From positions 496,001 to 560,000 of the forward strand of contig NZ_CP097810.1 in the NCBI RefSeq assembly GCF_000364165.2: DNA of 64,000 bases. Direction: 5' to 3'. This DNA comes from Clostridium sp. MD294 (GTDB lineage: Bacteria > Bacillota > Clostridia > Lachnospirales > Anaerotignaceae). Below the pieces are notes generated by a model. The model worked only from the letters and a program-made list of their open reading frames with translations, searched no databases and had not been told where the DNA came from. Position 1 is the stretch's first letter, and each line of letters starts with the position of its first letter. The translations under genes were made by a program, and so were the position numbers. Below, in pieces: positions 1 through 8,975 of this stretch.

Positions 1-224
1 ATAGTATTTAATGCTTCTTTTATTTCTATCTCATTATATAAATCCTGTTCTGGTACAAAATAATAGCCTTTATTAGAAACTGCTTCAATTTGATATCCTT
101 GTTCTTTTAATTTTTTTACTCCCTTCCATATAGCAGTACGAGAAACTCCTAATTTTTCTCCTAATTCTTCTCCAGAAATATAATTGTTCGCTTTTTTTAA
201 TTCTTCTAATATTTTTTTATACAT
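1..224 (-). CDS. birA: Biotin--protein ligase / biotin operon repressor, N-terminal fragment
   Basis: Partial: the gene runs off the left edge and only the first 74 codons are present. They encode a winged helix-turn-helix of the BirA type (start MYKKILEELKK, then GEELGEKLGVSRTAIWKGV and the wing GYQIEAVSNKGYYF). In BirA this domain binds the biotin operator, while the missing catalytic domain attaches biotin to carboxylase carrier proteins. The start is set by an AAGGAG about 6 bases upstream of the ATG. The gene follows argF on the same strand behind a strong terminator. Without the catalytic domain, a stand-alone regulator with a BirA-like HTH cannot be fully excluded. Confidence 0.8.
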   Translation of the reverse strand, partial: MYKKILEELKKANNYISGEELGEKLGVSRTAIWKGVKKLKEQGYQIEAVSNKGYYFVPEQDLYNEIEIKEALNT

Positions 225-244
225 TATGGCTATCTCCTTATCAA

Positions 245-270
245 AAAACCCTCGAATACTCGAGGGTTTT
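245..270 (-). terminator. Rho-independent terminator after argF
   Basis: A perfect 11-base stem (AAAACCCTCGA / TCGAGGGTTTT) with a 4-base loop is followed on the minus strand by six T. It lies between the argF stop and the birA start. Confidence 0.9.
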
Positions 271-312
271 CAGTCTGTCAATAAACTTATTTCTACATTC
301 GTAATTGTTTCA

Positions 313-1257
313 TTATTCACCAATTGTTGCCACCATAACTGCCTTAATTGTGTGCATTCTATTTTCTGCTTCATCAAATACTACAGATTGTTTTCCTTCC
401 AATACTTCATGTGTTACTTCATATCCTCTTACTGCTGGCAAGCAGTGCATAAATATTGTATTTTCATTTCCTGTAGCTGCCATAACTTCTTCATTTACTT
501 GATAAGGCTGCAACAAATCAATTCTTTCTTTTGTTTTCGCCTCTTCTCCCATAGATACCCAAACATCTGTATAAATAACATCTGCATTTTTTACTGCTTG
601 TTTCATATCTGATGTAACGGTAATACTACCACCACTTTCTTCTGCATATACTTTACAAAGTTCTATAAGTTGTTTTTCTGGATAAAGGCTTTCAGGAGAT
701 GCTACAACATAATGCAATCCCATTTTAGCACAACCAATCATTAAAGCATTAGACATATTGTTTCTACCATCACCAGCATATACAAAACGTATTCCTTCTA
801 ACTTTCCAAGTTTTTCTTTTATTGTCATAAAATCTGCTAATACTTGTGTTGGGTGGTCTTCATCTGTTAAACCATTCCAAACAGGTACACCACTATATTT
901 TGCCAATTTCTCAACAGTTTCTTGAGAAAATCCTCTAAATTCAATACCATCAAACATTCTTCCTAATACTCTAGCAGTATCTTCTACAGTTTCTTTATGT
1001 CCTAACTGTATATCATCTTTTCCCAAATATTCAGGGTGTGCTCCTTCATCAACAGCACCTACTGTAAAAGAACAACGTGTTCTTGTAGAAGGTTTTTCAA
1101 ATATTAATGCTACATTTTTATTTTTCATTCTTTTTTCATAAATACCTTTTTTCTTTTTCTCTTTTAACTCCATAGCTAAGTCAATAAAATATTCAATTTC
1201 TTCTGCTGTAAAATCCTTCAATGTTAAAAAACTTCTTCCCTTTAAATTTACTGCCAT
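313..1257 (-). CDS. argF: Ornithine carbamoyltransferase
   Basis: Transfers the carbamoyl group of carbamoyl phosphate to ornithine to give citrulline, in cytoplasmic arginine biosynthesis (or, run in reverse, arginine catabolism). The protein is 314 residues, normal for the family. It shows the carbamoyl-phosphate motif STRTR (57-61), the HPTQ motif near 136, DVWVSMGEE in the ornithine loop region, and HCLPA near 271 with the catalytic Cys. The SMG and HCLP pair separates it from aspartate carbamoyltransferases. The start has AAGGAGGG 7 bases upstream. No other arginine gene is adjacent, and it is flanked by terminators on both sides, so it appears to be a single-gene unit. No arginine operator was recognised. 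Confidence 0.95.
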   Translation of the reverse strand: MAVNLKGRSFLTLKDFTAEEIEYFIDLAMELKEKKKKGIYEKRMKNKNVALIFEKPSTRTRCSFTVGAVDEGAHPEYLGKDDIQLGHKETVEDTARVLGRMFDGIEFRGFSQETVEKLAKYSGVPVWNGLTDEDHPTQVLADFMTIKEKLGKLEGIRFVYAGDGRNNMSNALMIGCAKMGLHYVVASPESLYPEKQLIELCKVYAEESGGSITVTSDMKQAVKNADVIYTDVWVSMGEEAKTKERIDLLQPYQVNEEVMAATGNENTIFMHCLPAVRGYEVTHEVLEGKQSVVFDEAENRMHTIKAVMVATIGE

Positions 1258-1281
1258 AATACAATCCCTCCTTATTTAATG

Positions 1282-1313
1282 AAAAAAGACAGTCAAAGTC
1301 ATTTTGACTGTCT
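1282..1313 (-). terminator. Rho-independent terminator after the thioesterase gene
   Basis: An 11-base stem (AGACAGTCAAA / TTTGACTGTCT) has its T-tract on the minus strand. It lies just after the thioesterase stop and before argF. Confidence 0.9.
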
Positions 1314-1320
1314 ATATTTA

Positions 1321-1722
1321 TTACGCTTTTTTGCCTTTTTCTTTGGTACGCTTTATAAAACGGTCTAATTCTACTATAGCACGTTTATGAATACCAGAGC
1401 CAATTTTATCTATTTCATCATATGCTTTTACTTTAAATGTCAATGCCTTTCCATCAATTTCAATCAATTCTGACACAACACGCACTTTCATACCTACTGG
1501 TGTAGCAGCAGAATGTTTAATTTCTACAGCTGTTCCTACTGTATCATATCCTTTTGGCAAAAATGGAAGTACTGCATTAAGTGAAACGCCTTCCATCCAT
1601 GCAATCATTTTAGGTGTTGCTAATACAGTTACTGTTCCACTACCAAAATGAACTGCTGTATCTGCTTCTGTTACAACATATTCTTCTTCCATACTCATGC
1701 CTACTGATAAATTAAATTCCAC
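1321..1722 (-). CDS. Hotdog-fold thioesterase, FlK-like
   Basis: 133 residues, the usual length of the single-domain hotdog proteins related to fluoroacetyl-CoA thioesterase FlK. Family-like features are an N-terminal VTEADTAVHFGSG segment, ATPKMIAWMEG with the acidic residue of the central helix, and VGTAVEIKHSAATPVG, where the HSAATP turn is typical. The expected activity is hydrolysis of short acyl-CoA thioesters in the cytoplasm; the natural substrate is unknown. The start is a GTG placed by AAGGGGG 7 bases upstream. The gap to the upstream ftsH stop is only 12 bases, so the two are probably cotranscribed. Confidence 0.8.
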   Translation of the reverse strand: MEFNLSVGMSMEEEYVVTEADTAVHFGSGTVTVLATPKMIAWMEGVSLNAVLPFLPKGYDTVGTAVEIKHSAATPVGMKVRVVSELIEIDGKALTFKVKAYDEIDKIGSGIHKRAIVELDRFIKRTKEKGKKA

Positions 1723-1734
1723 AAAAGTACCCCC

Positions 1735-3675
1735 TTATTCTTGTTCTTTCTTTTCTAAATTAATAGCTACTGTATTTGTTTGTTGTTCTGTTTGTTTTTC
1801 ACTGTCATTATCCATTGTTGTAATACCAAGAACATTATTTCTTTTTTCTTCTTCAAATAGTTCTCTAAATTCTTCTCCTGTTACTTTTTCTTTTTCTACT
1901 AAAAGTTTTGCAGAAGCATGAAGAATTTCCATATTTTCTTTTAACATACGAATTGCTTCGCTATATGCTGTATCTACAATACGACGTACTTCCTTATCAA
2001 TAGTAGTTGCTACATCTTCGCTATAATTTCTAGCATGGCCCCAATCTCTGCCAATAAACACTTCATTACTATCATCACCAAATTGTATTGGGCCTAATAT
2101 ATCACTCATACCATACTGTGTTACCATACTTCTAGCCATTGCTGTAGCTCTTTGAATATCATTTGATGCACCTGTTGTTACGTCTTTTAAAACAATAAAT
2201 TCTGCTGCTCTACCACCTAAAAGACTAATAATTTCCTGTTCCATATGCAATTTTGTCATATACATTCTATCTTCTCCCGGCAAAGGCATAGTATAACCTC
2301 CTGCCATACCAGTTGGTATAATAGAAATACTATGAACAGGATCTAATTCACTTAAAAGTTCAAACAATATTGCATGGCCACTTTCATGGTATGCTGTAAT
2401 GAATTTTTCTTTGTCTGAAATAATTCTACTTTTCTTTTCTGTACCAATACCTACTTTTACAAATGCTTTTTGTATTTCTTCCATATCAATAGCTTTTTTA
2501 TTTGCTCTTGCAGCTAAAAGTGCAGCCTCATTTAAAAGATTTGCTAAATCTGCTCCTGTAAAGCCTGATGTTGTTTGTGCTACTACTTTTAAATCTACTT
2601 CAGAAGAAAGAGGTTTTCCTTTTGCATGAACACGTAATATTGCCTCTCTACCTTTTACATCTGGTCTTCCTACATAGACTTGTCTGTCAAAACGTCCTGG
2701 ACGCAATATAGCAGGGTCTAATATATCAGCTCTATTTGTTGCTGCAACTACAATAACACCTTCATTTACACCAAAACCGTCCATTTCTACAAGCAATTGG
2801 TTTAATGTTTGTTCTCTTTCATCATGTCCGCCGCCTAATCCAGCACCTCTACGTCGTCCAACAGCATCAATTTCATCAATAAAAACAATACAAGGTGAAT
2901 TTTTCTTTGCTTGGTCAAACAAATCTCTTACACGAGATGCACCTACACCAACAAACATTTCAACAAAGTCAGAACCAGATATACTAAAAAATGGAACACC
3001 TGCTTCTCCTGCAACTGCCTTTGCTAATAATGTTTTACCAGTTCCTGGAGGGCCTACTAATAAAACACCTTTTGGTATTCTTGCTCCCAAAGCTTGAAAC
3101 TTTTTAGGTTCTTTTAAAAATTGAACCAATTCTTCCAGTTCTGCCTTTTCTTCATCTAAACCTGCTACATTTGCAAAAGTTACTTTGTCTTTTTCGTCTA
3201 TAGACATTTTTGCTTTACTTTTGCCAAAAGACATCATTTTTCCGCCACTGCCACCCTGCATTTTTTGAAATATAACAGTAAATATAATTACCATAATAAT
3301 CATCATAATTAATGAGGGCAATATTGCTGTTAATATACTTGTTTTTGGTATATCAGGTACGGAAATTTTTAAGCTATTGCTTTGTGCTGCTTTATCGTCC
3401 AAACGTTGTTGAAGCACAGAAACACTTGGAATATTGACACGAATGGTTTCTCCATTTGTCAATCTTGCTGTAGCTGTACCGAAATCATTCGCTTCGGAAC
3501 TTCTTTGTACTTGAATTTCTTTTACTTTGTCTTGTTCTAACGCTGTAATCAAATTACTGTATGTATAATTCACAGTAGATGACCTCTCTGCTTTTTGTCC
3601 TGCTACTGCAATCAACATTGCAATAACAACAAAAATAACAGCATACAATCCAAAAGACTTCCAATATTTTTTCAA
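1735..3675 (-). CDS. ftsH: ATP-dependent zinc metalloprotease FtsH
   Basis: Membrane-anchored AAA+ protease that degrades misfolded membrane proteins and regulatory proteins. From the chosen start it is 646 residues: a transmembrane helix near 10-26, an extracytoplasmic domain, a second helix near 112-136, Walker A GPPGTGKT (208-215), Walker B IVFIDEID, and the zinc site HESGH (430-434). An upstream ATG would give 29 more residues. It was rejected because the promoter at 3722-3750 would put transcription start downstream of that ATG, and because AAGGAGTGAG sits just before a TTG at 3675. This follows the spoIIE..tilS-hpt-ftsH order, but ftsH has its own promoter here. Confidence 0.95.
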   Translation of the reverse strand: MKKYWKSFGLYAVIFVVIAMLIAVAGQKAERSSTVNYTYSNLITALEQDKVKEIQVQRSSEANDFGTATARLTNGETIRVNIPSVSVLQQRLDDKAAQSNSLKISVPDIPKTSILTAILPSLIMMIIMVIIFTVIFQKMQGGSGGKMMSFGKSKAKMSIDEKDKVTFANVAGLDEEKAELEELVQFLKEPKKFQALGARIPKGVLLVGPPGTGKTLLAKAVAGEAGVPFFSISGSDFVEMFVGVGASRVRDLFDQAKKNSPCIVFIDEIDAVGRRRGAGLGGGHDEREQTLNQLLVEMDGFGVNEGVIVVAATNRADILDPAILRPGRFDRQVYVGRPDVKGREAILRVHAKGKPLSSEVDLKVVAQTTSGFTGADLANLLNEAALLAARANKKAIDMEEIQKAFVKVGIGTEKKSRIISDKEKFITAYHESGHAILFELLSELDPVHSISIIPTGMAGGYTMPLPGEDRMYMTKLHMEQEIISLLGGRAAEFIVLKDVTTGASNDIQRATAMARSMVTQYGMSDILGPIQFGDDSNEVFIGRDWGHARNYSEDVATTIDKEVRRIVDTAYSEAIRMLKENMEILHASAKLLVEKEKVTGEEFRELFEEEKRNNVLGITTMDNDSEKQTEQQTNTVAINLEKKEQE

Positions 3676-3721
3676 ATATCTCACTCCTTGTATTCTTTGC
3701 ATATCTGTTCTCTTCACATCT

Positions 3722-3750
3722 ATCATACGAAAAAGTTTTACTATTGTCAA
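3722..3750 (-). promoter_or_regulatory. Sigma-A-type promoter for ftsH
   Basis: TTGACA (3745-3750), 17-base spacer, TATGAT (3722-3727) on the minus strand, about 45 bases before the ftsH TTG start. A second TTGACA occurs about 55 bases further upstream without as good a -10. The gap between hpt and ftsH (3676-4050) otherwise holds only the hpt terminator. Confidence 0.75.
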
Positions 3751-3922
3751 AACTTTATGCAAATCTTGTTATGAAGTAACAGAAATTGATTTACAAAATA
3801 TATAGTCTGTCAATTTTTAATTTTATCACATATATTCATTAAACACAACATACTTACTGAAAAATATTGCAAAAATAGTTGCTCTAATATTATCAAAAAT
3901 ACTCTGTTTTTGATAGATAAAC

Positions 3923-3956
3923 AAAAATAAGGTGAAGATAAAACTATCTTCACCTT
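3923..3956 (-). terminator. Rho-independent terminator after hpt
   Basis: A 12-base perfect stem (AAGGTGAAGATA / TATCTTCACCTT) with a 4-base loop is followed on the minus strand by ATTTTTG. Confidence 0.85.
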
Positions 3957-4050
3957 TAGATTGTCAAAAAAATTAAGTATTATTCTATATTTTTTCAGCA
4001 TTGAAAACTTTTTTGTTTTGCTTATTACAAAAATATTGTATTAAGTACTA

Positions 4051-4581
4051 TTACTCCTCCTCAAATGACAATACGCCAATATAATCTAAATTACGATATT
4101 TTTGTGCATAATCTAAACCACAGCCTATTACAAAAGCATCTGGAATAGAAAATCCAGTATAATCTACATTTACATTAGCAACACGACGGTCTGGCTTATC
4201 CAATAAAGTACATATTTTTAAACTTTTTGGTTTTCTGTGAGAAAGGTGTTCTACCAATTTACTCAATGTTCTGCCACTGTCAATAATGTCTTCTACAATA
4301 AGAACATTTTTTCCTTCAATGGGCTCATCTAAATCCATTAGTATTTTAATTTCTCCACTGCTTTCTGTTCCATTGCCATAGCTAGAAACGTCCATAAAAT
4401 TCATTGTAACAGGTACTTTAATGTGTTTTGCCAAGTCTACCATAAACACAACGCCGCCTTTTAATACACAAATAAGTTCTAAACTTTCTCCAGCATAGTC
4501 CTGAGAAATATCTTCTGCAATTTCTGAAATTCTCTTTTGTATCGCTGTTTTTGAAATCAATGTTTCAATATTCTCTTTCAT
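4051..4581 (-). CDS. hpt: Hypoxanthine phosphoribosyltransferase
   Basis: Purine salvage enzyme that converts hypoxanthine (and often guanine) plus PRPP to the nucleotide, in the cytoplasm. The 176-residue protein carries LICVLKGGVVFMVDLA (PPi loop) and the PRPP-binding signature VLIVEDIIDSGRT (93-105). A C-terminal FVIGCGLDYAQKYRNLDYIG contains the base-recognition segment. An in-frame ATG 18 codons upstream was rejected because GGAAGGAGAG lies 5 bases before the ATG at 4581. The start overlaps the end of tilS by 17 bases, so the two are cotranscribed and probably translationally coupled, as in other Firmicutes. Confidence 0.95.
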   Translation of the reverse strand: MKENIETLISKTAIQKRISEIAEDISQDYAGESLELICVLKGGVVFMVDLAKHIKVPVTMNFMDVSSYGNGTESSGEIKILMDLDEPIEGKNVLIVEDIIDSGRTLSKLVEHLSHRKPKSLKICTLLDKPDRRVANVNVDYTGFSIPDAFVIGCGLDYAQKYRNLDYIGVLSFEEE

Positions 4582-5959
4582 GTTTCTCTCCTTCCCAAAC
4601 AGAAATCCATACTTTATTTTTTGTTTTTTCATCAACTAAAAAATCACCTGAAACACGATAACCAGGTATCCATAAAATTTGCTTTTCTACAGCAAACAGT
4701 AAAAGAGTTTCTCTTTGTTGTCTTGTAATTTTGCAATCAATAAAAAAGTCTTTTAATTTCTTTTGATGTCCATTTCCTATGGCTATCAAATCTCCTTGTT
4801 GTCTTGTCCGACAGATGATGTTTCCTTTTATTTTATCATAATCAAACACTTTCGTATATATCGTAAGCCTTTTTTCTTCTTTTTTATACGCATTGAACGA
4901 TAATTTTACAAATTTGTTGATTTCTTTTATATAAATTGCTTTTTCAGGTGTTAAATTATAGAAAAATTTGGTATTTTTATTTTCATTTTCCCATGTTAAA
5001 ACAAGTGTATGATACTCTACAAAAGCAACTCTTTTTAATGGCAATGATAATTTTTTCCCTGTTCGTTTATATAGAAGCTGTTCTATTTGTTGTATATGAA
5101 TGTAAGACAAATCTCTCAAAGAACTATCTATCAAACAGAATGATTTTCTGATAATTCTTCTTCTCATGACACTACTTTGACATAACAATTCTTGTATATT
5201 TAATACAATTTTATTTTGTTCTTTTTTTAATATTATTTTTTGAAGTTGTTGTTCTGCTAACTCTTCTAAAAAAGCCTCCTCTTCTGCCAATAAAGAGGCT
5301 GTTGTTGCAATATGTTCTATTGTTTTATCATTGACTTCTTTCTCTAAAAAAGGCAATACTGACAATCTTATTTTATTCCTTGCATAATGTTGCTGTTCAT
5401 TTGTACTATCTTGGCAATATTTTATTTCTTTTTCCAACAAAAAATATTCTATTTCTTTTCGGCTTATAAATAAAAATGGACGTATAATACTACCTCTTAT
5501 AGGAAGCATACCAGAAAGACCTGTTAAACCTGTGCCTCTGCACAAATTTAAAAGTACTGTTTCAGCTTGATCATTTTGATGATGTGCTACAGCAATTTTT
5601 GCGGTGTTACCTGCTTTTTTATAAAATGTTTCATAACGACATATTCTTCCCATTTCTTCAGTACCTACACCTCTTTTTTTAGCTTCTGCTGCTATATCAA
5701 ATTTCAGCACATCACATGAAATAGACCATTTTTCACAAAGCTGTTTTACAAAAAGTGCATCTCTGTCTGCTTCCTCTCCTCTCAAACCATGATGAATATG
5801 TACCACTTTTATATTTAACTGATATTCTTTTTGAAATGCACAAAGTGCGGTCAAAAGTGCTACAGAGTCTGCACCGCCCGAAACACCTACTACAATACTA
5901 TCTCCTTTTTCTATCATATGATATTTTTCTATTGTTTTTTGTACTTTTTCTAAAAACAT
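4565..5959 (-). CDS. tilS: tRNA(Ile)-lysidine synthase
   Basis: Modifies C34 of the CAU-anticodon tRNA(Ile) to lysidine so that it reads AUA. In a genome this AT-rich, ATA codons are common. The 464-residue length is normal. The N-terminal PP-loop ATPase motif SGGADS is at 27-32, followed by HIHHGLRGEEADRD and AVAHHQNDQAET, then a helical middle and the TilS C-terminal domain (IICRTRQQGDLIAIGNG). The start is fixed by AAAGGAG 8 bases upstream. In relatives tilS lies directly after spoIIE; here four accessory genes intervene. Confidence 0.93.
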   Translation of the reverse strand: MFLEKVQKTIEKYHMIEKGDSIVVGVSGGADSVALLTALCAFQKEYQLNIKVVHIHHGLRGEEADRDALFVKQLCEKWSISCDVLKFDIAAEAKKRGVGTEEMGRICRYETFYKKAGNTAKIAVAHHQNDQAETVLLNLCRGTGLTGLSGMLPIRGSIIRPFLFISRKEIEYFLLEKEIKYCQDSTNEQQHYARNKIRLSVLPFLEKEVNDKTIEHIATTASLLAEEEAFLEELAEQQLQKIILKKEQNKIVLNIQELLCQSSVMRRRIIRKSFCLIDSSLRDLSYIHIQQIEQLLYKRTGKKLSLPLKRVAFVEYHTLVLTWENENKNTKFFYNLTPEKAIYIKEINKFVKLSFNAYKKEEKRLTIYTKVFDYDKIKGNIICRTRQQGDLIAIGNGHQKKLKDFFIDCKITRQQRETLLLFAVEKQILWIPGYRVSGDFLVDEKTKNKVWISVWEGEKHEREY

Positions 5960-6007
5960 TATATTATTTTCTCCTTTAATTTTATAAAAACTAAAAAAAA
6001 TATAACA

Positions 6008-6040
6008 AAAAAAGAGAGATTTGTATATACCAAATCTCTC
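6008..6040 (-). terminator. Rho-independent terminator, copy 1 of a duplicated block
   Basis: Stem GAGAGATTTG (6014-6023) / CAAATCTCTC (6031-6040) with a 7-base loop, followed by a T-run on the minus strand. The same element recurs at 6907-6939 behind the paralogous gene. Confidence 0.85.
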
Positions 6041-6051
6041 CTACTATAATA

Positions 6052-6849
6052 TCAATTTTTATTGTACTTGTTCATTACTTCTTCTTTTAACTGATTATAT
6101 AATGGTACACATTCCTCTATAATATTTGCTTCTATAGTATCTACTTCTCCATTTAGTGCTTGTGTATCCTCTAAAGGATAGCGTCCAAAAACAGTACCAA
6201 AAACATTATACGTACCATCATCAAATTGTGTTCCTAAATAAAATATATATTCCTTACCTGGTGTAGAAGCAGAATAACCATCTGTTCTCATTTCTACTCC
6301 TACCTCAGTGGTACAATAAGCTTCTACTATTGTAACTATATCTCCTACATTTAGATTTCCTTTATATACATCAGTAATTTCTATATCTGTTTCGGTATAC
6401 ATACCTCCTTCTGGCATATTTTCACTTTCTAATACTTTCGCTTTTACAATACATTGTGCCATATCTTCAACATCATTAATATTCTTTATTTGTGTATTAA
6501 ATTCAGAATGTAATATTTGAATTTTAGGAATTTCTCTAGTTCTATTTGTATTGCTTCTGTTTTTTGGATTTTTATAAGCATTATAAACACCATACGCATC
6601 ATGTAGTGTTATTTCATTACTTCTTTTTTTAGAGTCACCATTTTCGCCTGATGGCTGCATAATAGATTTATATAAACAGCTAGCATTAGGGTGTCCTAAT
6701 GTAAAAACATGACCTAATTCATATATTAATGTATAGCGATAAAATTCTTTATTCGTATTTTGTGAAACTTCCTTCGCAAATGCAACATTACAAAAACATA
6801 AATATATATTCAATATTGTTATTATGCTTATTATTCTTTTAAATAACAT
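6052..6849 (-). CDS. Exported protein with degenerate matrixin-like zinc motif
   Basis: 265 residues. A Sec signal peptide (hydrophobic 5-20, cleavage near AFA-KE) is followed almost at once by YELGHVFTLGH (about 43-53) and SIMQP. These match the matrixin zinc motif HExxHxxGxxH and the Met-turn, except that the first His is Tyr (TAT; His CAT is one transition away) and the Gly is Thr. The catalytic-domain portion that should precede the motif is almost absent. Residues about 125-265 form a beta-rich domain (KAKVLE..., TDVYKGNLNVGDIVTI, DGYSAS, GKEYIFYLG) shared with the next gene. The remnant is unlikely to be an active protease; the C-terminal domain may be the working part. It has its own strong RBS (GAGGAGG). 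Confidence 0.6.
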   Translation of the reverse strand: MLFKRIISIITILNIYLCFCNVAFAKEVSQNTNKEFYRYTLIYELGHVFTLGHPNASCLYKSIMQPSGENGDSKKRSNEITLHDAYGVYNAYKNPKNRSNTNRTREIPKIQILHSEFNTQIKNINDVEDMAQCIVKAKVLESENMPEGGMYTETDIEITDVYKGNLNVGDIVTIVEAYCTTEVGVEMRTDGYSASTPGKEYIFYLGTQFDDGTYNVFGTVFGRYPLEDTQALNGEVDTIEANIIEECVPLYNQLKEEVMNKYNKN

Positions 6850-6906
6850 AACACACTCCTCCTCTTTTATTTGTATTAATTATAATACTTTTGTTTCATA
6901 TTATCA

Positions 6907-6939
6907 AAAAAAGAGAGATTTGTATATACCAAATCTCTC
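6907..6939 (-). terminator. Rho-independent terminator, copy 2 of a duplicated block
   Basis: Stem GAGAGATTTG (6913-6922) / CAAATCTCTC (6930-6939) with the same loop as copy 1 and a T-run on the minus strand. Confidence 0.85.
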
Positions 6940-6950
6940 CTACTACAATA

Positions 6951-7820
6951 TCAATTTTTATTGTACTTGTTCATTACTTCTTCTTTTAACTGATAATATA
7001 ATGGTTTATATTCCTCTACTATATTTGCTTCTATCGTATCTACTTCTCCATTTAATACTTGTGTATCCTCTAAAGAATAACGTCCTAAAACTGTACAAAC
7101 TGTATCATAAAGTCCATCATCATATTTTCCAACAAAAAATAAATATTCTTTGCCTACTTCAGAAGCAGAATAACCATCTCGTCTTAGCTCTGTTCCATCA
7201 TCTTCTATATAATAACGCTCCATCAATGGAATAACATCTCCTATATTCAAATCTCCTTTATATACATCTGTAACTTCTAAATTTATTTTTGTATAGCCAC
7301 CACTATATTCTTCAAAAGATGTATTTTCTTTGCCTTCAAGTACCTTTGCTTTTATAACATATCCTGCTATATTCTCAATATCATCAATACTATGTATTGG
7401 TACATAATCAGAAATACTAATTCTTACTTTAGGAGTATCTTTCGTTTCTGTTTTATTGGTACTATTTCTATTTCTTGCATTCTTATAGGCATTATAATTA
7501 TCATAAAAATTATATAATATTGCTTCATCATTTTCATAATTTAATTTTTCTTTTATTATTTTTTTAACATTTACATTTTCAGCATAGTCTGGATTTACAT
7601 AATCAACCACTTTTATTACATTGCCATTTTTATCTGTATATTCTTCATGACTTGAAATTAGCGTTGAAGTATTATCATATTCTGAACCATTTTTTGCTGT
7701 TATAACACTATGTAAAATTCCTTTTTCATCTCTATATGTATCAGAACTAGCTACCACTTGAAAACAAAATATAGTAGAAATTACTAAAGATAAAAATATA
7801 CATTGTTTCTTTTTTGACAT
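6951..7820 (-). CDS. Exported protein, paralogue of the neighbouring gene
   Basis: 289 residues with a signal peptide (hydrophobic 8-24, cleavage near VVA-SS). Residues about 25-125 are a polar, Asn/Lys-rich segment unlike the neighbour. Residues about 140-289 match the neighbour's C-terminal domain closely: AKVLEG, EVTDVYKGDLNIGDV, RRDGYSAS, VGKEYLFFVGKYDDG, GRYSLEDTQ and the same last 10 residues EEVMNKYNKN. The domain resembles beta-barrel domains seen in many secreted Firmicutes proteins of unknown role. Good RBS (AAAGGAGG). No zinc motif is present here. No function can be assigned. Confidence 0.65.
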   Translation of the reverse strand: MSKKKQCIFLSLVISTIFCFQVVASSDTYRDEKGILHSVITAKNGSEYDNTSTLISSHEEYTDKNGNVIKVVDYVNPDYAENVNVKKIIKEKLNYENDEAILYNFYDNYNAYKNARNRNSTNKTETKDTPKVRISISDYVPIHSIDDIENIAGYVIKAKVLEGKENTSFEEYSGGYTKINLEVTDVYKGDLNIGDVIPLMERYYIEDDGTELRRDGYSASEVGKEYLFFVGKYDDGLYDTVCTVLGRYSLEDTQVLNGEVDTIEANIVEEYKPLYYQLKEEVMNKYNKN

Positions 7821-7846
7821 AATATTCCTCCTTTTATATTTATTTT

Positions 7847-8350
7847 TTAAAAATAAATTTCTATATATTCTAAAAACTGCTTCATAATTTCATTTGACAC
7901 TGTTCCTTGATATTTTTTTTTAGAATTTGCATTATAGCAATGTACTTTGACATTCCTTACTCTAACATCTTCTGTTGCAGAAAATTGTATTCTATCAAAA
8001 TGCTGTTGTTGTTCATTTGTATCATAGTAAATATCAATAAAAAATGTCGTAATATCTTCTGTTGTAGTAGGAATACCCATTATTTTATCCAAAGAAATCC
8101 TTTTTTGAAAAGTATAATTTTTTAATTTTGAAATCATGCTTTCTATTTCTTTTTTGTCCTGTAATATTGCAGTTTCAACGCTATCTTCTATTTCCATACT
8201 AGGTACACTAAATATTTTTGATATTTTTATTTCTTGTATAGGTATATTTTTATTATGAATATAAAACCGTTGTTTTGTCAAAAAGGATATTAAAAATACA
8301 CCACACAATAAAATACAACATATTACTATTATTTTTTTAAAGCGTATCAT
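7847..8350 (-). CDS. Membrane-anchored hypothetical protein
   Basis: 167 residues: one N-terminal transmembrane helix (about 7-24, IIVICCILLCGVFLISFL) and then an extracytoplasmic domain with no motif I recognise. The predicted topology is a short cytoplasmic N-terminus with the rest outside. It lies 26 bases upstream of the exported paralogue on the same strand and is probably cotranscribed with it. The helix contains two adjacent Cys but no clear lipobox. Confidence 0.6.
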   Translation of the reverse strand: MIRFKKIIVICCILLCGVFLISFLTKQRFYIHNKNIPIQEIKISKIFSVPSMEIEDSVETAILQDKKEIESMISKLKNYTFQKRISLDKIMGIPTTTEDITTFFIDIYYDTNEQQQHFDRIQFSATEDVRVRNVKVHCYNANSKKKYQGTVSNEIMKQFLEYIEIYF

Positions 8351-8374
8351 ATTTTCACTACTTTCTTATCTATC

Positions 8375-8758
8375 TCATACTATCATTCCTTTATTTACAA
8401 TACAAATTCTATAATTTCCACATTCTTTTACAGATTTTGCTTGTATGATATAACCATCTTTCATAAAATCTAAATCTTTTTGCTCTCCAAGTGCTACAAA
8501 CAAGGGAGCACAAACAACTTCTTTATTTTCATCAAGTACTCTAACACAAATTGCATTATCATTATTTCCATCATTGATAATACCAAAAAAAGTACCTTCT
8601 ATAGCATGAAAACTATTTATAGTATAAATTGTATTCCATTCTGCTGTATTCAAATCAATATCTTGTTTCATTACAGTATGACGGTTTAATGTATGTATTA
8701 CAAAAGTCAATACACAAATTCCTACAACGATAAATAAAAATAAATTATTCTTTTTCAT
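8375..8758 (-). CDS. Small membrane-anchored hypothetical protein
   Basis: 127 residues: one N-terminal membrane helix (about 5-22) and then a short beta-rich outer domain (FHAIEGTFFGIIND, AICVRVLDENKEVVCAPL, GYIIQAKSVKECG, YRICIVNKG) with three Cys that could form disulfides outside the cell. A longer reading from 8809 was rejected because AGAAGGAA precedes the ATG at 8758. It heads the accessory group 8758-6052. No family recognised. Confidence 0.55.
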   Translation of the reverse strand: MKKNNLFLFIVVGICVLTFVIHTLNRHTVMKQDIDLNTAEWNTIYTINSFHAIEGTFFGIINDGNNDNAICVRVLDENKEVVCAPLFVALGEQKDLDFMKDGYIIQAKSVKECGNYRICIVNKGMIV

Positions 8759-8876
8759 ATATATATTCCTTCTTTCACTATAACATATTATTTTTATTAA
8801 TATTACCATAGTATACTATTATTTTCAACGCAAAAATGTACTACTGAAATATACTAACAACAAAAAGCATCAGCAA

Positions 8877-8905
8877 ATACCCTCTATTCAAAAAAATGAG
8901 GGTAT
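8877..8905 (-). terminator. Possible terminator after spoIIE
   Basis: An 8-base stem (ATACCCTC / GAGGGTAT) about 70 bases after the spoIIE stop. The T-tract on the minus strand is short, so this may be only a weak terminator. Confidence 0.35.
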
Positions 8906-8975
8906 CACTAATACATTATAAAATAGTATTTTTTTCACTAGTACATAGTAATATTTTATTTATTTTTATCAAAAA

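Noticed and set aside
184..612. Plus-strand frame of 142 codons over birA and argF
   Set aside because: Antisense to two genes with strong family matches, and it crosses the argF terminator.
3675..3762. Longer FtsH with 29 extra N-terminal residues
   Set aside because: The upstream ATG lies before the predicted transcription start and lacks an RBS, while the TTG at 3675 has one.
3810..4001. Open frame of 63 codons on the minus strand between hpt and ftsH
   Set aside because: It contains the hpt terminator hairpin, has no ribosome binding site and has low-complexity hydrophobic sequence.
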